Position numbers and translations under genes: made by a program. The notes under the pieces are model-generated. The model worked only from the letters and a program-made list of their open reading frames with translations, was not told the DNA's origin and searched no databases. From contig WPIO01000006.1 in NCBI GenBank assembly GCA_009760855.2, positions 819,501 through 883,500 of the forward strand: a DNA stretch of 64,000 nucleotides, read 5' to 3'. Source of the DNA: Cristatella mucedo (Eukaryota > Bryozoa > Phylactolaemata > Cristatellidae). Shown piece after piece: positions 56,701-60,560 of this stretch (position 1 is the stretch's first letter; the number at the start of each line of letters is the position of its first letter).

Positions 56701-57111
56701 ACTGCGATATAATGGAAACAACTACCGACTTAAATTTCAGATCTGGCTTACACTAATATACTATGTAAGCCATCACGTTATAAATGGCCCCTTTCCTTCA
56801 CAAGAAACTGTAGAGTCTGACTTACATACACAGCCGTTTCACGAGTCATCTATGGAGTTGATATGCTGTCGCTTTTGAAATGCTTGTAGCTGAGATTGTC
56901 TAAGATGTCGTCTTTGGGGAAAAAAGTTGTCTATTCTGTTCTAGGAATTGCCTGGTGGAGATTTCTGCTTTGCTGTAACAGGGAAGTCTTGGTCTGTGCT
57001 GAGAAGACATTTTCCCGAAGTCTTGGAGAGAGTTGTGGTGAGAGGTGCTGTATTCGCTCGAATGGGTCCTGATCAGAAAGCCCAGCTGGTGGAAGCCCTC
57101 CAGCAGGCTGG
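20836..57111 (+). CDS. ATP13A3: P5B-type ATPase, ATP13A3-like (partial gene, exons spread over 36 kb)
   Basis: This is a multi-span P-type ATPase of the P5B group, whose animal members sit in endosomal/lysosomal membranes and are known as polyamine exporters. Placed exons: 20836-20927, 21438-21605, 33919-34001, 37110-37178, 37543-37612, 45461-45595, 45718-45781, 45957-46088, 47747-47911, 48049-48194, 48419-48681, 48890-49133, 51888-52153, 52246-52555, 56945-57111; plus candidates 33584-33637 and 36872-36919. Together they give about 790 residues of a family usually near 1,200. Family marks: PPALP in M4 (P5B, where P5A has PPELP), DKTGTLT phosphorylation site, TGES actuator loop split across two exons, KGSPE nucleotide site and MVTGDN. 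Splice phases match at every placed junction except the gap after 21605. Not found: the start codon exon upstream, one or more short exons between 21605 and 33919, and the GDGAND hinge with the C-terminal membrane domain downstream. No disabling change is seen in the exons. Confidence 0.93.
21438..21605 (+). CDS. ATP13A3: ATPase exon: first membrane segment
   Basis: 56 codons, phase 0 at both ends, acceptor CTCTGTCAAG, donor AAG|GTAAGA. Starts EIEGYK, contains a hydrophobic hairpin ending [12 protein letters not shown] and continues to RDAEKVLLK. The order GY, hydrophobic stretch, YW-P-W, then D-E-VLL is the conserved P5B N-terminus. It follows directly from the previous exon (QEDEM|EIEGY). 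Confidence 0.92.
22370..22510 (+). repeat. A/C-rich, telomere-like degenerate tract
   Basis: Strand-asymmetric run of loosely repeated AACCCTAA / AAATCCTAA words (for example ATAAACCCTACAACCTAAAT). Too irregular to be a true telomeric array. Confidence 0.55.
22640..22775 (+). mobile_element. Old LINE family 1 3' end
   Basis: TTGACACTGCATGATATCAC parallels the family 3' UTR and is followed by a decayed terminal hairpin region (AGACAGAGATTTAGTTGTCC) and TTATTGTTATTATTAA. Diverged. Confidence 0.5.
23392..24449 (+). mobile_element. LINE family 2 inserted in LINE family 1, itself split by SINE-A
   Basis: From ELLLIG-like coding (GAACTGCTGCTCATAGGAC) to the family 2 3' end (GGAGTTACAGTCGGAGATGC). 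It matches the copies at 6.9 and 62.2 kb. A SINE-A interrupts it at 23,826-24,003. Stops and frameshifts are throughout. Confidence 0.9.
23826..24003 (+). repeat. SINE-A nested in LINE family 2
   Basis: Head ACTAGGTAAGGCGGTTGC, GAGGTCGTGGGTTCAAATCC, CTTTATCGCCACTGCAAGCG, tail AAAAAGAGTCTGTTAAATCA and an A/T-rich end. The LINE coding resumes directly after it, about 18 bases short. Confidence 0.9.
24833..25247. other. Intronic DNA with a short tandem duplication
   Basis: It holds a two-copy ~31-base repeat at 24,866-24,926 (CCTTTACCTAATTGTAGGTC unit). Otherwise nothing supported. It may be the 5' part of the old LINE that continues at 26,046. Confidence 0.5.
25248..26045 (+). mobile_element. 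LINE family 1, 3' third
   Basis: 5'-truncated in the RT C-terminal region ([20 protein letters not shown], 25,325 on), largely open for 140 codons, then KAWNSLP-like coding out of frame, the 3' UTR, the hairpin (25,974-26,013) and (ATT)n to 26,042. Less decayed than the LINE it abuts. Confidence 0.93.
27160..27322 (+). repeat. SINE-B copy with (TA)n, nested in old LINE family 1
   Basis: Head GTGGTCCAGTGATTAAGGTG, B-box GCGGGCTCGAGCACCGAGGC, tail AAAGCGCCTGAATAGAGATT and AAGTTCTCTTGGGGCGCTAT, followed by an 18-unit TA run (27,286-27,320). This copy shows best that the SINE tail includes both arms of the LINE 3' hairpin. Confidence 0.9.
28029..28502 (-). mobile_element. LINE family 2 3' end, nested and reversed in old LINE family 1
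   Basis: The minus strand carries the RT C-terminus ([16 protein letters not shown]-like; LVPFLRLK-like) and the family 2 3' end (CTTTGTGGAGTTACAGACGG, AGATACATTAGG). Short direct repeats AGAGCTT / AGAGCTA flank it and may be the target site duplication. Confidence 0.88.
29013..29254. other. Intronic DNA, nothing seen
   Basis: AT-rich, no supported feature. Confidence 0.4.
29255..31115 (-). pseudogene. Decayed gene of an uncharacterised zinc-cluster protein family, probably transposon-linked
   Basis: From 31,110 downwards the minus strand reads, with frameshifts and stops, a co-linear protein: Cys pairs [14 protein letters not shown], then CMPCKEYF and [19 protein letters not shown] (30,840), [20 protein letters not shown] (30,600), [12 protein letters not shown] (30,450), [14 protein letters not shown] (30,160), NPKKVL (29,705), [19 protein letters not shown] (29,440) and DDYCWSLKR (29,320). 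I recognise this order from a family of roughly 500-700-residue hypothetical proteins found in many copies in invertebrates such as Hydra, aphids and spiders. Its function is unknown to me, and its copy number suggests a mobile origin. A LINE family 2 splits it at 29,716-30,006. It lies antisense in an ATPase intron. Confidence 0.7.
29716..30006 (-). mobile_element. LINE family 2 3' end, inserted in the decayed gene
   Basis: Minus strand from PQFLRN-type coding (near 30,000) to GGAGATACATTACATTACAT and four to five TTACA units (29,718-29,742). The host gene is readable on both sides. Confidence 0.92.
31116..31284. other. Spacer
   Basis: Nothing seen. Confidence 0.4.
31285..32790 (-). mobile_element. 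LINE family 1 copy, RT part, with nested LINE tail
   Basis: Minus strand, from higher to lower coordinates: linker (near 32,700), RT start (near 32,240-32,330), LDL-FD region (32,110), [16 protein letters not shown] (31,890, intact YADD), then RT C-terminus to QLQ-type thumb at 31,285, where it stops without a 3' UTR. It has several frameshifts and a nested 3' tail at 31,597-31,676. Confidence 0.88.
31597..31676 (-). mobile_element. 80-base LINE family 1 3' tail inserted inside a LINE family 1 copy
   Basis: The minus strand reads GCAGCAAATTTAAAGCGTCT, AGAAAGAGATTTGGGTTCTC, TGAAGGCCCTTTATAAAG and an (ATT)n tail. It interrupts RT coding that aligns with the 53 kb copy immediately before (AGCAGATTTT) and after (ATCCAATTTCC). 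Confidence 0.85.
32791..33583. other. Intronic DNA, nothing supported
   Basis: Repeated GGATTAG words near 32,785-32,870. A 97-codon minus-strand frame (33,381-33,088) has no recognised motif. Confidence 0.4.
33584..33637 (+). CDS. ATP13A3: Candidate short ATPase exon
   Basis: 54 bases, phase 0 at both ends, acceptor CTGTTTTATAAG, donor TTG|GTAGGA, reading [18 protein letters not shown]. It would fill part of the gap between VLLK and the next exon in the right phase, and it lies 280 bases upstream of that exon. The acceptor tract is weak and the sequence is in a poorly conserved loop, so this is tentative. Confidence 0.35.
33919..34001 (+). CDS. ATP13A3: ATPase exon: [10 protein letters not shown] segment
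   Basis: Acceptor TTTTATTGCAG, donor AAGG|GTAAGT, phase 0 in and 2 out. Reads [20 protein letters not shown] then MDTFVKQ. The family has RYFTHHSVKYFW-type sequence at this point, just before the GLDE..SC block. Confidence 0.88.
34002..36871. other. Intron, nothing supported
   Basis: No repeat family that I recognise. A purine-rich GA tract lies at about 35,465-35,531. Confidence 0.5.
36872..36919 (+). CDS. ATP13A3: Possible in-frame cassette exon of the ATPase
   Basis: 48 bases with good splice signals (CCTTTTTAACAG | ... ACAG|GTAAGG), phase 2 in and 2 out, so it can be included or skipped without a frameshift. It reads [16 protein letters not shown]. The neighbouring exons already join well without it (FVKQG|LLTATC), matching the usual length of the family, so it is either alternative or a chance open segment. 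Confidence 0.4.
37110..37178 (+). CDS. ATP13A3: ATPase exon: CNFFHRL segment
   Basis: Acceptor ATACTTTGTAG, donor CT|GTAAGG, phase 2 in and out. Reads [20 protein letters not shown] and RKL. It corresponds to the GLDE..SC..IYEKH....R region that precedes YG.N in P5B pumps. Confidence 0.85.
37283..37352 (+). mobile_element. LINE family 2, last ~70 bases
   Basis: AACACCCACATAGTCTTTAT, GGCTTTGTGGAGTTACAGAC and a decayed TTACA tail. Confidence 0.8.
37543..37612 (+). CDS. ATP13A3: ATPase exon: YG.N segment before M2
   Basis: Acceptor TTTTAATTTCAG, donor GAGCAG|GTAAGC, phase 2 in and 0 out. Reads [20 protein letters not shown] and LEQ, matching the R..YG.N.I.V.V...LL..E block. It joins directly to VFNPFYIFQ in the next exon, 7.8 kb downstream. 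Confidence 0.93.
37613..38278. other. Intron, nothing supported
   Basis: Repeated CATATGCTTAT-type words at 37,630-37,700. No gene. Confidence 0.4.
38279..38313. repeat. (TA)n/(CA)n microsatellite
   Basis: TATATATACACACACATATA followed by TA units. Confidence 0.9.
38362..38492 (-). repeat. SINE-B copy, diverged
   Basis: The minus strand has the head GGGTAAGGTGCTGGCC, the B-box GTGCGCACGAGCCCAGCGGC, CATATGTAAAGTACATGG, and a decayed tail (AAAGAGTACTTTGC, AGCGCTA, ATGAATTACA). Confidence 0.65.
38741..38784. repeat. (CA)n microsatellite
   Basis: About 21 CA units followed by a short AT stretch. Confidence 0.95.
38800..39440. mobile_element. Non-autonomous mariner/Tigger-like element (641 bp)
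   Basis: Ends are inverted: CAGTCGTCCCTCACCACTTC at the left, and the reverse complement of the right end is CAGTCGACCCTCGTTCATCG. Further inside come CGCGG-type words (TTTCGCGGC and GCGGTTAATC). This TIR type belongs to the TcMar-Tigger/pogo elements. The left end abuts TA, the expected target; the right flank is TT. No transposase is coded inside. Confidence 0.8.
39443..40260 (-). pseudogene. Truncated Tigger/pogo-type element with transposase C-terminus
   Basis: Starts with a TIR variant (CACTCGTCCCTCGCTTATCG) and matches the neighbouring 641-bp element in inverted orientation for about 360 bases. Beyond that the minus strand codes, with frame breaks, a tail like that of Tigger-type transposases: [14 protein letters not shown] (about 40,215), DPHMERA, then [16 protein letters not shown] and a Pro/Thr/Ser-rich end. 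It looks like the 3' part of the autonomous parent of the shorter element. The DDE core and the other TIR are absent. Confidence 0.65.
40335..40492 (-). repeat. SINE-B copy
   Basis: Minus strand: head CCTGCGGTTAAGGCGCTCG, the stretch GCGGGACCGAGTCCGTGGC, CATATGTGAAGCGCACGAAT, AGAGCTGAAGCTCTCC and the AATGAGTTATA end. The hairpin arms are partly decayed. Confidence 0.7.
40493..42639. other. Intron, mostly unassigned
   Basis: It contains a short tandem repeat at 41,339-41,385 (ACTGTATTCTAGAGCTGAA twice) and a repeated GTCACATGACTAAC near 41,230-41,265. No gene is supported. Confidence 0.45.
42640..42768 (+). mobile_element. LINE family 1 3' end
   Basis: AAAAAGCCTAGAAAAAGTGT, TAAGTTCACTGAGGGTGCTG and a TTATTGCTATTACTATTA-type tail. 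Confidence 0.7.
42769..43439. other. Intron, nothing supported
   Basis: A 73-codon frame at 43,169-43,390 has no recognised motif. Confidence 0.4.
43440..43566 (+). mobile_element. LINE family 1 3' end, diverged
   Basis: TTTGCAGAAAATGTGCAGTG, AACAAATTGAGTTCTCTTGG and an ATTGC/ATT tail. Confidence 0.6.
43890..45262 (+). mobile_element. Old LINE family 1 copy, RT to 3' end
   Basis: Co-linear with the 53 kb copy from RT motif A ([18 protein letters not shown], 43,895) through the catalytic box, decayed to [14 protein letters not shown] (44,175), the thumb region (HFNSLLAG, 44,580), [19 protein letters not shown] (44,960), the 3' UTR and a hairpin relic (45,195-45,235). A CATTATTAT-rich run sits inside at 44,608-44,672. 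The 88-codon frame at 45,123-45,389 is only 3' UTR and flank. Confidence 0.82.
45461..45595 (+). CDS. ATP13A3: ATPase exon: second membrane pair
   Basis: Acceptor TTTTTTTGCAG, 45 codons, phase 0 at both ends. Contains [15 protein letters not shown] and [20 protein letters not shown], the conserved M2 hairpin of P5B pumps, ending YSTRK. The donor is AAG|GCAAGT, a GC-AG type splice site. Confidence 0.95.
45718..45781 (+). CDS. ATP13A3: ATPase exon: start of the actuator domain
   Basis: Acceptor GCGCAATTACAG, donor GAAG|GTACTC, phase 0 in and 1 out. Reads [20 protein letters not shown], corresponding to the LHDMV....V.V.R stretch after M2. The phase matches the next exon only at 45,957. Confidence 0.75.
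45957..46088 (+). CDS. ATP13A3: ATPase exon: actuator domain, LVPGD to MLTG
   Basis: Acceptor CCGCCGGCACAG, donor ACAG|GTGAGG, phase 1 at both ends. Contains [11 protein letters not shown] and [19 protein letters not shown], the first half of the TGES dephosphorylation loop. Upstream acceptors at 45,910 and 45,917 are possible but give extra residues not seen in the family. Confidence 0.92.
46089..47746. other. Intron holding one LINE family 2 piece
   Basis: GC-rich at the start with a (GCAG)n-like stretch near 46,158, then the reversed LINE family 2 at 46,494-46,842. The rest has overlapping short frames without motifs. Confidence 0.5.
46494..46842 (-). mobile_element. LINE family 2 3' end
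   Basis: The minus strand runs from LRNDN-type coding and GCACATTATTTTCAGCCATC to GGAGACGGAGATACATTAAA and ATTACATTATG. Antisense in the ATPase intron. Confidence 0.88.
47747..47911 (+). CDS. ATP13A3: ATPase exon: GES loop to end of actuator domain
   Basis: Acceptor GATTACTTGCAG, donor ACAG|GTACTT, phase 1 at both ends. Completes [12 protein letters not shown] and contains [16 protein letters not shown] and VKAVVIRTG, all strongly conserved in P5B pumps. Confidence 0.95.
48049..48194 (+). CDS. ATP13A3: ATPase exon: third membrane segment
   Basis: Acceptor CCTGTTCGTAG, donor ATG|GTGAGC, phase 1 in and 0 out. Reads [20 protein letters not shown] then a hydrophobic segment [20 protein letters not shown]. 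Confidence 0.95.
48419..48681 (+). CDS. ATP13A3: ATPase exon: M4 PPALP and DKTGT
   Basis: Acceptor CATATCTTACGCAG, donor CTAG|GTTAGT, phase 0 in and 2 out. Contains AVPPALPAA (substrate-path motif diagnostic of P5B), [16 protein letters not shown] and [17 protein letters not shown] with the phosphorylated Asp. Confidence 0.97.
48890..49133 (+). CDS. ATP13A3: ATPase exon: nucleotide-binding domain, GDPLD
   Basis: Acceptor TTTTGTGCTGTAG, donor AGT|GTAAGT, phase 2 in and 0 out. Contains [22 protein letters not shown] and [11 protein letters not shown]. Two thirds of this exon, with its acceptor, recur at 50,716-50,946. Confidence 0.95.
50034..50092 (+). repeat. (CT)n microsatellite
   Basis: About 25 CT units. 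Confidence 0.95.
50132..50292 (+). repeat. SINE-A copy
   Basis: B-box TCTTGGGTTCGAGCGCTGC, body GATCCTTTATTGCTCACTGC and GATCGCCGTTAAGACTCTCC, tail AATAAAGCTGTTGAATCAGC. Confidence 0.82.
50656..50715. repeat. (TA)n with a short (CA)n core
   Basis: TA units, six CA-type units, then TA units directly against the duplicated exon. Confidence 0.95.
50716..50946 (+). pseudogene. Partial duplicate of ATPase exon 48890-49133 with its acceptor
   Basis: 231 bases match 48,823-49,053 without gaps and with four substitutions by my count. The copy carries about 67 bases of intron, the acceptor AG (50,781-50,782) and the first 164 bases of the exon (to ELEEPG), with one amino-acid change (Ser to Asn in [10 protein letters not shown]). 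It lacks the real donor. A GT occurs at 50,944, but using it would give the wrong phase for the next exon. It is therefore probably a silent pseudo-exon. Confidence 0.93.
50955..51045. repeat. (ATTT)n microsatellite then TA run
   Basis: ATTT/TTAT units to about 51,020, followed by a TA run. Confidence 0.9.
51046..51623. other. Intron, nothing supported
   Basis: AT-rich, no feature. Confidence 0.4.
51624..51855 (-). mobile_element. LINE family 1 3' UTR, just upstream of an ATPase exon
   Basis: The minus strand holds the 3' UTR repeats (GCTGACATTGTGCGTGCTGC, GCTGACCCTGTGCATGTCCC), the hairpin region and an (ATT)-type tail. Homology ends about 35 bases before the exon at 51,888. Confidence 0.9.
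51888..52153 (+). CDS. ATP13A3: ATPase exon: nucleotide-binding domain, KGSPE
   Basis: Acceptor GGGTTTTTCAG, donor AAG|GTAATA, phase 0 in and 2 out. Contains [32 protein letters not shown] (nucleotide site) and [15 protein letters not shown]. Skipping from the previous exon leaves a continuous frame. Confidence 0.96.
52246..52555 (+). CDS. ATP13A3: ATPase exon: P-domain, TGDN
   Basis: Acceptor TTTAAATTCAG, donor CCG|GTACGT, phase 2 in and 0 out. Contains [35 protein letters not shown] and [11 protein letters not shown], then a variable insert. Confidence 0.96.
52556..52851. other. Intron, nothing supported
   Basis: Unique-looking sequence up to the LINE. Confidence 0.4.
52852..55505 (-). 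mobile_element. LINE family 1, best copy in the window (5'-truncated)
   Basis: Antisense in the ATPase intron. From its 5' end (55,505) it has the endonuclease C-terminus, linker, RT and RT C-terminus (ORF listed separately), a ~235-base 3' UTR, the terminal hairpin (about 52,882-52,935) and an (ATT)n tail at 52,852-52,879. Truncation falls within the GDFNV motif of the endonuclease. Three tandem copies of GTGAACGTTGA lie at the 5' junction (55,493-55,529). It is the least decayed copy. Confidence 0.95.
53093..55450 (-). CDS. LINE family 1 ORF2: endonuclease end plus reverse transcriptase (open, 785 codons)
   Basis: The protein would nick target DNA and reverse-transcribe the LINE RNA; this copy lacks most of the endonuclease. 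It starts at an internal Met ([13 protein letters not shown]) because a TAA lies ten codons upstream in the same frame. Motifs by rough residue: endonuclease HTLDQIF (21) and LSDHMQISF (43); RT start [13 protein letters not shown] and [15 protein letters not shown] (about 310-345), [16 protein letters not shown] (375), [11 protein letters not shown] (410), [14 protein letters not shown] (470), catalytic [13 protein letters not shown] (498), [11 protein letters not shown] (590), [14 protein letters not shown] (645), [19 protein letters not shown] (750). All RT motifs including YADD are intact, which marks a fairly recent insertion, but with no endonuclease N-terminus it should not be mobile on its own. 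CR1/L2 group by overall pattern. Confidence 0.92.
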   Translation of the reverse strand: MTDSLSLVAHVHGPTHIKGHTLDQIFSYNCTLSSPIITKLCLSDHMQISFNLQCVPTSSSKITCESRNLKTLDIDAVRARISASPLLLNPPSDLSSLVDSFNTTLADTLDEFAPLTKRTVRPRPDGLWFTADIKLAKSTKRKLEKAYKIPGLAVHRQAYEDYCRSYQSILAKAKSSFYKNIAESLMHNPKMLMSTINHVLNRSQISSLPDYPNDDLADRFSRFFVQKIDKIRESIPAMTTSPLECCSSIPGSTSMSAFKQVTSDLVLKFVSQSKKTTSPLNPIPTVLLLRCIDLLLPCITNIINMSLASGHVPAPIKKAVVRPLLKKATLDQENLSNYRPVSLLPSLSKTLERVVADKPNSYIETSHLASKLQSGFRANHSTESALLRVYNDLLRNADMGRVSLLVLLDLTAAFDTIDHNDLLERLSSRLGITGTALQWFRSYLSGRLQSVDVNGQRSSEVPLKYGVPQGSVLGLVLFTVYTLPLADVIAKHNLGFHFYADDTQLYLCFDPSQPSSTSNSLNSLAACIDDIRTWMAANFPKLNDNKTNLLVMGKPSVIQRLERLTLKIGFASISPVESARYLGVIFQSDLSLDDHISSTVKSAYFQLHNIAKIRACLDENTTSKLVHAFMTSRLDFCNSLLTGLPACAIRRLQLVQNSAARLVCRELRSCHITPFLADLHWLPVKQRIDFKVLSLTFRSLHSMAPAYLSDILPHQAKHRTTRFSESNSLEIPHTNLKSFGDRAFSSYAPKAWNSLPTCVRTSPDLTTFKRNLKTHLFRTAFSGSL
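55530..56334. other. Intron with one SINE-A
   Basis: Apart from the SINE-A at 55,688-55,827, nothing is supported. Confidence 0.4.
55688..55827 (-). repeat. SINE-A copy, diverged
   Basis: Minus strand: CAGGTCGTGGATTGGAGTCC, TTGCCTACTGCAAGTGGTGC and the tail end AAATGAGGCTG. Confidence 0.72.
56335..56662 (+). mobile_element. LINE family 1 3' end
   Basis: From TCAGACTTGCGTCACCACAT (RT tail) through the 3' UTR repeats to the hairpin (AGTGCGTAGAAAGAGATTGA, GTTCTCTGAGGGCGC) and an ATT tail. Confidence 0.9.
56945..57111 (+). CDS. ATP13A3: ATPase exon: ARMGPDQK segment, last exon in the window
   Basis: Acceptor TATTCTGTTCTAG, donor GCTGG|GTAAGC, phase 0 in and 2 out. Contains [19 protein letters not shown] and [19 protein letters not shown]. 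The next conserved block (MCGDGANDCG) should follow, but I do not find it in the remaining 6.9 kb, so the gene runs beyond the window. Confidence 0.95.
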
Positions 57112-57772
57112 GTAAGCTAACGCAAAGTGCAATTTACAATTGGTCGATTGTCGCGCCACAATCGTACCCTTGCAACTTCCTTATTTTCTCGGAAAAATGA
57201 AATGTCCAAACAGAAAGAACCAATTGAGTGACATCTTTACACCAGATTCGATTTAAATACCATTCAGGTTTGACAGAAATTTTGAGGTTGAGTGTTGCAT
57301 ATTGGTTTTCTGACTTATTCTTGTGTTATGGGTTTTTCATGCATCAGTTGCAGCATTGTGCAGTTCGTAGTTGCAGTTGGCTAAAGCTCTCGTCACAGGG
57401 TTGCTATATTCTTACTTTCGAACGTCCAATGTATGCAACACTCGGTTAATATTCGTTATGTTTAAGCTATTGGCTTACGATAGACAGGCTTTTCGTCATG
57501 GTGTGCACAACTTATCGTTGTAGCAAGGATTGTGGGTTAGAGTTGTAGGATAAGTTCACGGAAGCCATGGTCGCTGAAAACAGAGGCCTTTATCTAACTA
57601 GTGACCCTCTGCTAGGTCTCGTTAAGGCAACCCTAAAACACACCAGTTAGCAGCTAAAGTTGCCGGCTTGAGATGTGCACCGGATGACGACATTCCCAAT
57701 AAAGCTTGGAATAGCATTTTTGACGTAAGTAGCGTAAATTAACATTGTATAAATAAATAAATAAATCCTTGC
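57112..57772. other. Intron, nothing supported
   Basis: No feature, apart from a short AAAT run near 57,750. Confidence 0.4.
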
Positions 57773-57985
57773 TGATTAAACAGCTTCATTTAGCATAGCG
57801 ACAGAAGAGCCTTTATGGCTATCACCACCGCTTGCAGTGGAGATAAAGAATCGCCCACCGCAGGAATCGAACCCACGACCTCGGGACCGAGGTCGTGAAA
57901 GCAACCGCCTTACCTAGTGTGCCATCACGGTCACCAAATGAAGTCAATTCCGCCGACGCCAAGATACGCCCACTGCCATTAATTG
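57773..57985 (-). repeat. SINE-A copy with 5' extension
   Basis: The best preserved minus-strand copy: CACACTAGGTAAGGCGGTTG, GAGGTCGTGGGTTCGATTCC, TTTATCTCCACTGCAAGCGG, GATAGCCATAAAGGCTC and a tail ending GCTGTTTAATCAG. Upstream of the head lies the same TCTTGGCGTCGGCGGAATTG stretch as beside the 20.3 kb copy. Confidence 0.88.
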
Positions 57986-58689
57986 AGGCTTCTGAATGGA
58001 TGGACTGAGGTGTTCTTGTTTTAGGATTTTTAATTTTCATTTTTCCAGTTAGGGCGGAGTAGCTTTCATTTACAAAGTTCACTGGAGAAAAAATCCCTCT
58101 GTTGGCCCTACGTTCACGGTAGCTCATATCAGTGAGTAATATGTACTACTTTAGGCGTAAACCTGTCTTACGAAATAGTCTTTTGCAGTGTCCCGATCAT
58201 ATTGAAATCTTCGACACTTCGTATTAAATGTACAGCTTATTTTCTTTTAAATGTAAACTTCCGAAAAAGTCTAAAATAAATGAACTTGAGAATCATTTTT
58301 CCAACATTCCGCTGTTAGTGTCACCTCGTCTGTAGACAGACCAGCCCCCAAGGTCATCATCATCGTCCATTAGATTCGTGTCATTTCCTTCAACTGAAGT
58401 GCCTAAATCGTTTTCTTCTCTACTACTTATCCACTTCTAACAACTGATTCAAAGATAATTCTGCAGAGAGTTAGCAAACATTATGTAGCTTTCACTTGAG
58501 GTAAGGAGTAATGTGAGCGATCACATCTAAAAACCAATGTTCATCAAACTAGGCGCGCTTTCAAGAACTCAAGAGCTTTATTGAAAATACCGTTCTCCTA
58601 TTGTTGAGAGCTATACCCGGTTTCAAAGTTGAAGTTCAACCTTAAGAACATCGAAATGAGCACACTACTATAGTCCATCTGCAGAGACG
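57986..58689. other. Unassigned DNA
   Basis: Nothing supported. Confidence 0.4.
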
Positions 58690-60560
58690 CCTAAATTCGT
58701 TTCTTCTGGTCGCAAGTGTGGAATAGCAGATCTTGAAAAACCCAGACATTCTTTGGAACACTAGCCGAAGGCAGATCGGCAAAAGAATAGATCAGCAAAG
58801 GGTTGAGAACTAATCCTGTCGCAGCTCTATAGCTGACTTTTCTCTTGAATGAGATTTGATCACCGAACAATACGGCGGATTGAACATGATCTGAAAAGTA
58901 CGATATCAGTCTGCCAGACCGATTATTGCTCTCAATCGTTCGAGTAGAATAACGTATTAACTGATTTAACAGCTCATTTGAAAAGAGGCAGAAGAACCTT
59001 AACGGCTGTCACTATCGCTTGCAGTTGGCAATAAAGATCGACCGCTGCAGAATTCAAAGCCCCGAGCTCGGTCATGAAGAGCTAGTACCTTACCTCTTGG
59101 GCTGTTGTGGCCAATAGCGTCGAATGCAGCTGACAGATCAAGCTAGGGCAGTTACATTACCACCATCGTGGCTCCGTAGGAAGCCGTTGGTCAAATGGAG
59201 GAGTGCTCAGTCTCAGTGGAATTGTGTCGTTTAAGTTCACTCTGAATGCTTTTTGAAATTCATTCGTCACATTTTTTCTGATTATTGGTTAATGTGCTAA
59301 TCAAGCTGCTTAGCAAAAATTCTTTTGAGAAAATTGAATGGAAATTAAGCGGGAAGTAGTTTTCTAGGATATCTGCATCTCGTCCGGGCTTTTTAAGTTT
59401 TGGTCAAATGGTGGCCGATTTACACGACTGCAACCTTTTTCCAGAAGCATTAAACGACCCAAGTTTTAGCTAGACCAAGTTTCTTGCTTGTAAAGACCAG
59501 AGAAGTGATGGCACGGTGTCTTCATAGGACGTGCTCGTTTTCCTTGACTTAATTAACTTAGCTACCTGGTCCACAGAAATACCAAAGAATTTCTGTTAGG
59601 ATGTCACAGATTGTGACTCAAAACTCGCTGTGCTCAGAGGTGGCTTTATCAAGGCACTAATATGTTCAATGGTTCAATTTAGAAGGCGGAGAACATATTG
59701 GCTGAAGAGATCATATTCAGGTAGTGAGAACATTCAAGCTTTGCAAGCCAAGGATTCACTATCTTATTTATTTTGGTCTGACAGGCAGGATTTCAGTTTC
59801 CGAATGAAAAACAGTGCAGTGGCTTTCAAAGCTTCCGGGAGCACATGCGGAAGTCTTTTACTGAATCGTCAAGAGTATCGTATCGAGACTGTCAGCATAG
59901 TCTGGGTGCAGAAAAATTGTCTGAGAAAAAGTTTTCAAAGCCTTTCAGCATAAACTCTTTTAACTTGCATCCTGGGACAAACTTGATGTTGTCCTGCGTA
60001 TACGACGAAAGAGTAACAGCAAAAAAGATTGAGCAATAATTCGAGATGGTAAGCGGGCTCCCACAACGGTCAATTGGGTAGATATAATCTGTGATTGCCA
60101 GATCAAGAATGTGGCCACTGAGTCACGTGACTGTTTGGACGACAGCCAAGTTCTCCACGTAATCAAGAGACTAGCAGATCTTTCTGTTGCTATGGTTATC
60201 AACGTTGGCATTTAAGTCTCTAACGCTAATAACGGCTGGTCGCATCTGAATATTTTAGAGAGGAACCCCAAAAACCCTTCCATAAACAAGGTTAAATGTC
60301 CAGTAGTAATCGAAAGATCACAGTTGAGAGAGGCATAGTCTTCGACAGATAACTCTTTGTGCGGTGTAATAGAAAATAAATTATGTCGCCCTTACCAAGT
60401 CGTGGTCAATAGTCGCTTGTAGCCCATCTTTATTGGTACGATCTTCACGCAGATATCATTGCAAAGCTCCACAATTTGACAGTGTTCGTGGAAAATAAAC
60501 TGACTAGGGAGGTACTGTGCCAGCACCCCCAGTTCGTAAGGACTGACTACTTACCATTGC
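58690..60560 (-). mobile_element. LINE family 3: old endonuclease plus RT copy, split by SINE-A
   Basis: Minus strand from high to low: a degraded GDFN motif (VRDLNANVDN, about 60,205), endonuclease end GHILDLAITD (about 60,110), FQKAFRVNL (about 59,255; compare FQSGFRANH), RT motif A LDLSAAFDAIGH (59,143-59,107), then after the SINE LLERLRAIIGLAD-like coding (58,955-58,920), which resembles family 2 more than family 1. The order is that of a CR1/L2-type ORF2. Very decayed. The left end is uncertain. Confidence 0.7.
58961..59113 (-). repeat. SINE-A nested in LINE family 3
   Basis: Minus strand: AGAGGTAAGGTACTAGCTC, GAGCTCGGGGCTTTGAATTC, CTTTATTGCCAACTGCAAGC, GACAGCCGTTAAGGTTC, tail AAATGAGCTGTTAAATCAG. 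It sits between two adjacent RT blocks. Confidence 0.85.

Noticed and set aside
57600-57730. Possible next ATPase exon after 57,111
   Set aside because: Splice-like signals flank it, but the required frame contains a stop and no GDGAND motif.
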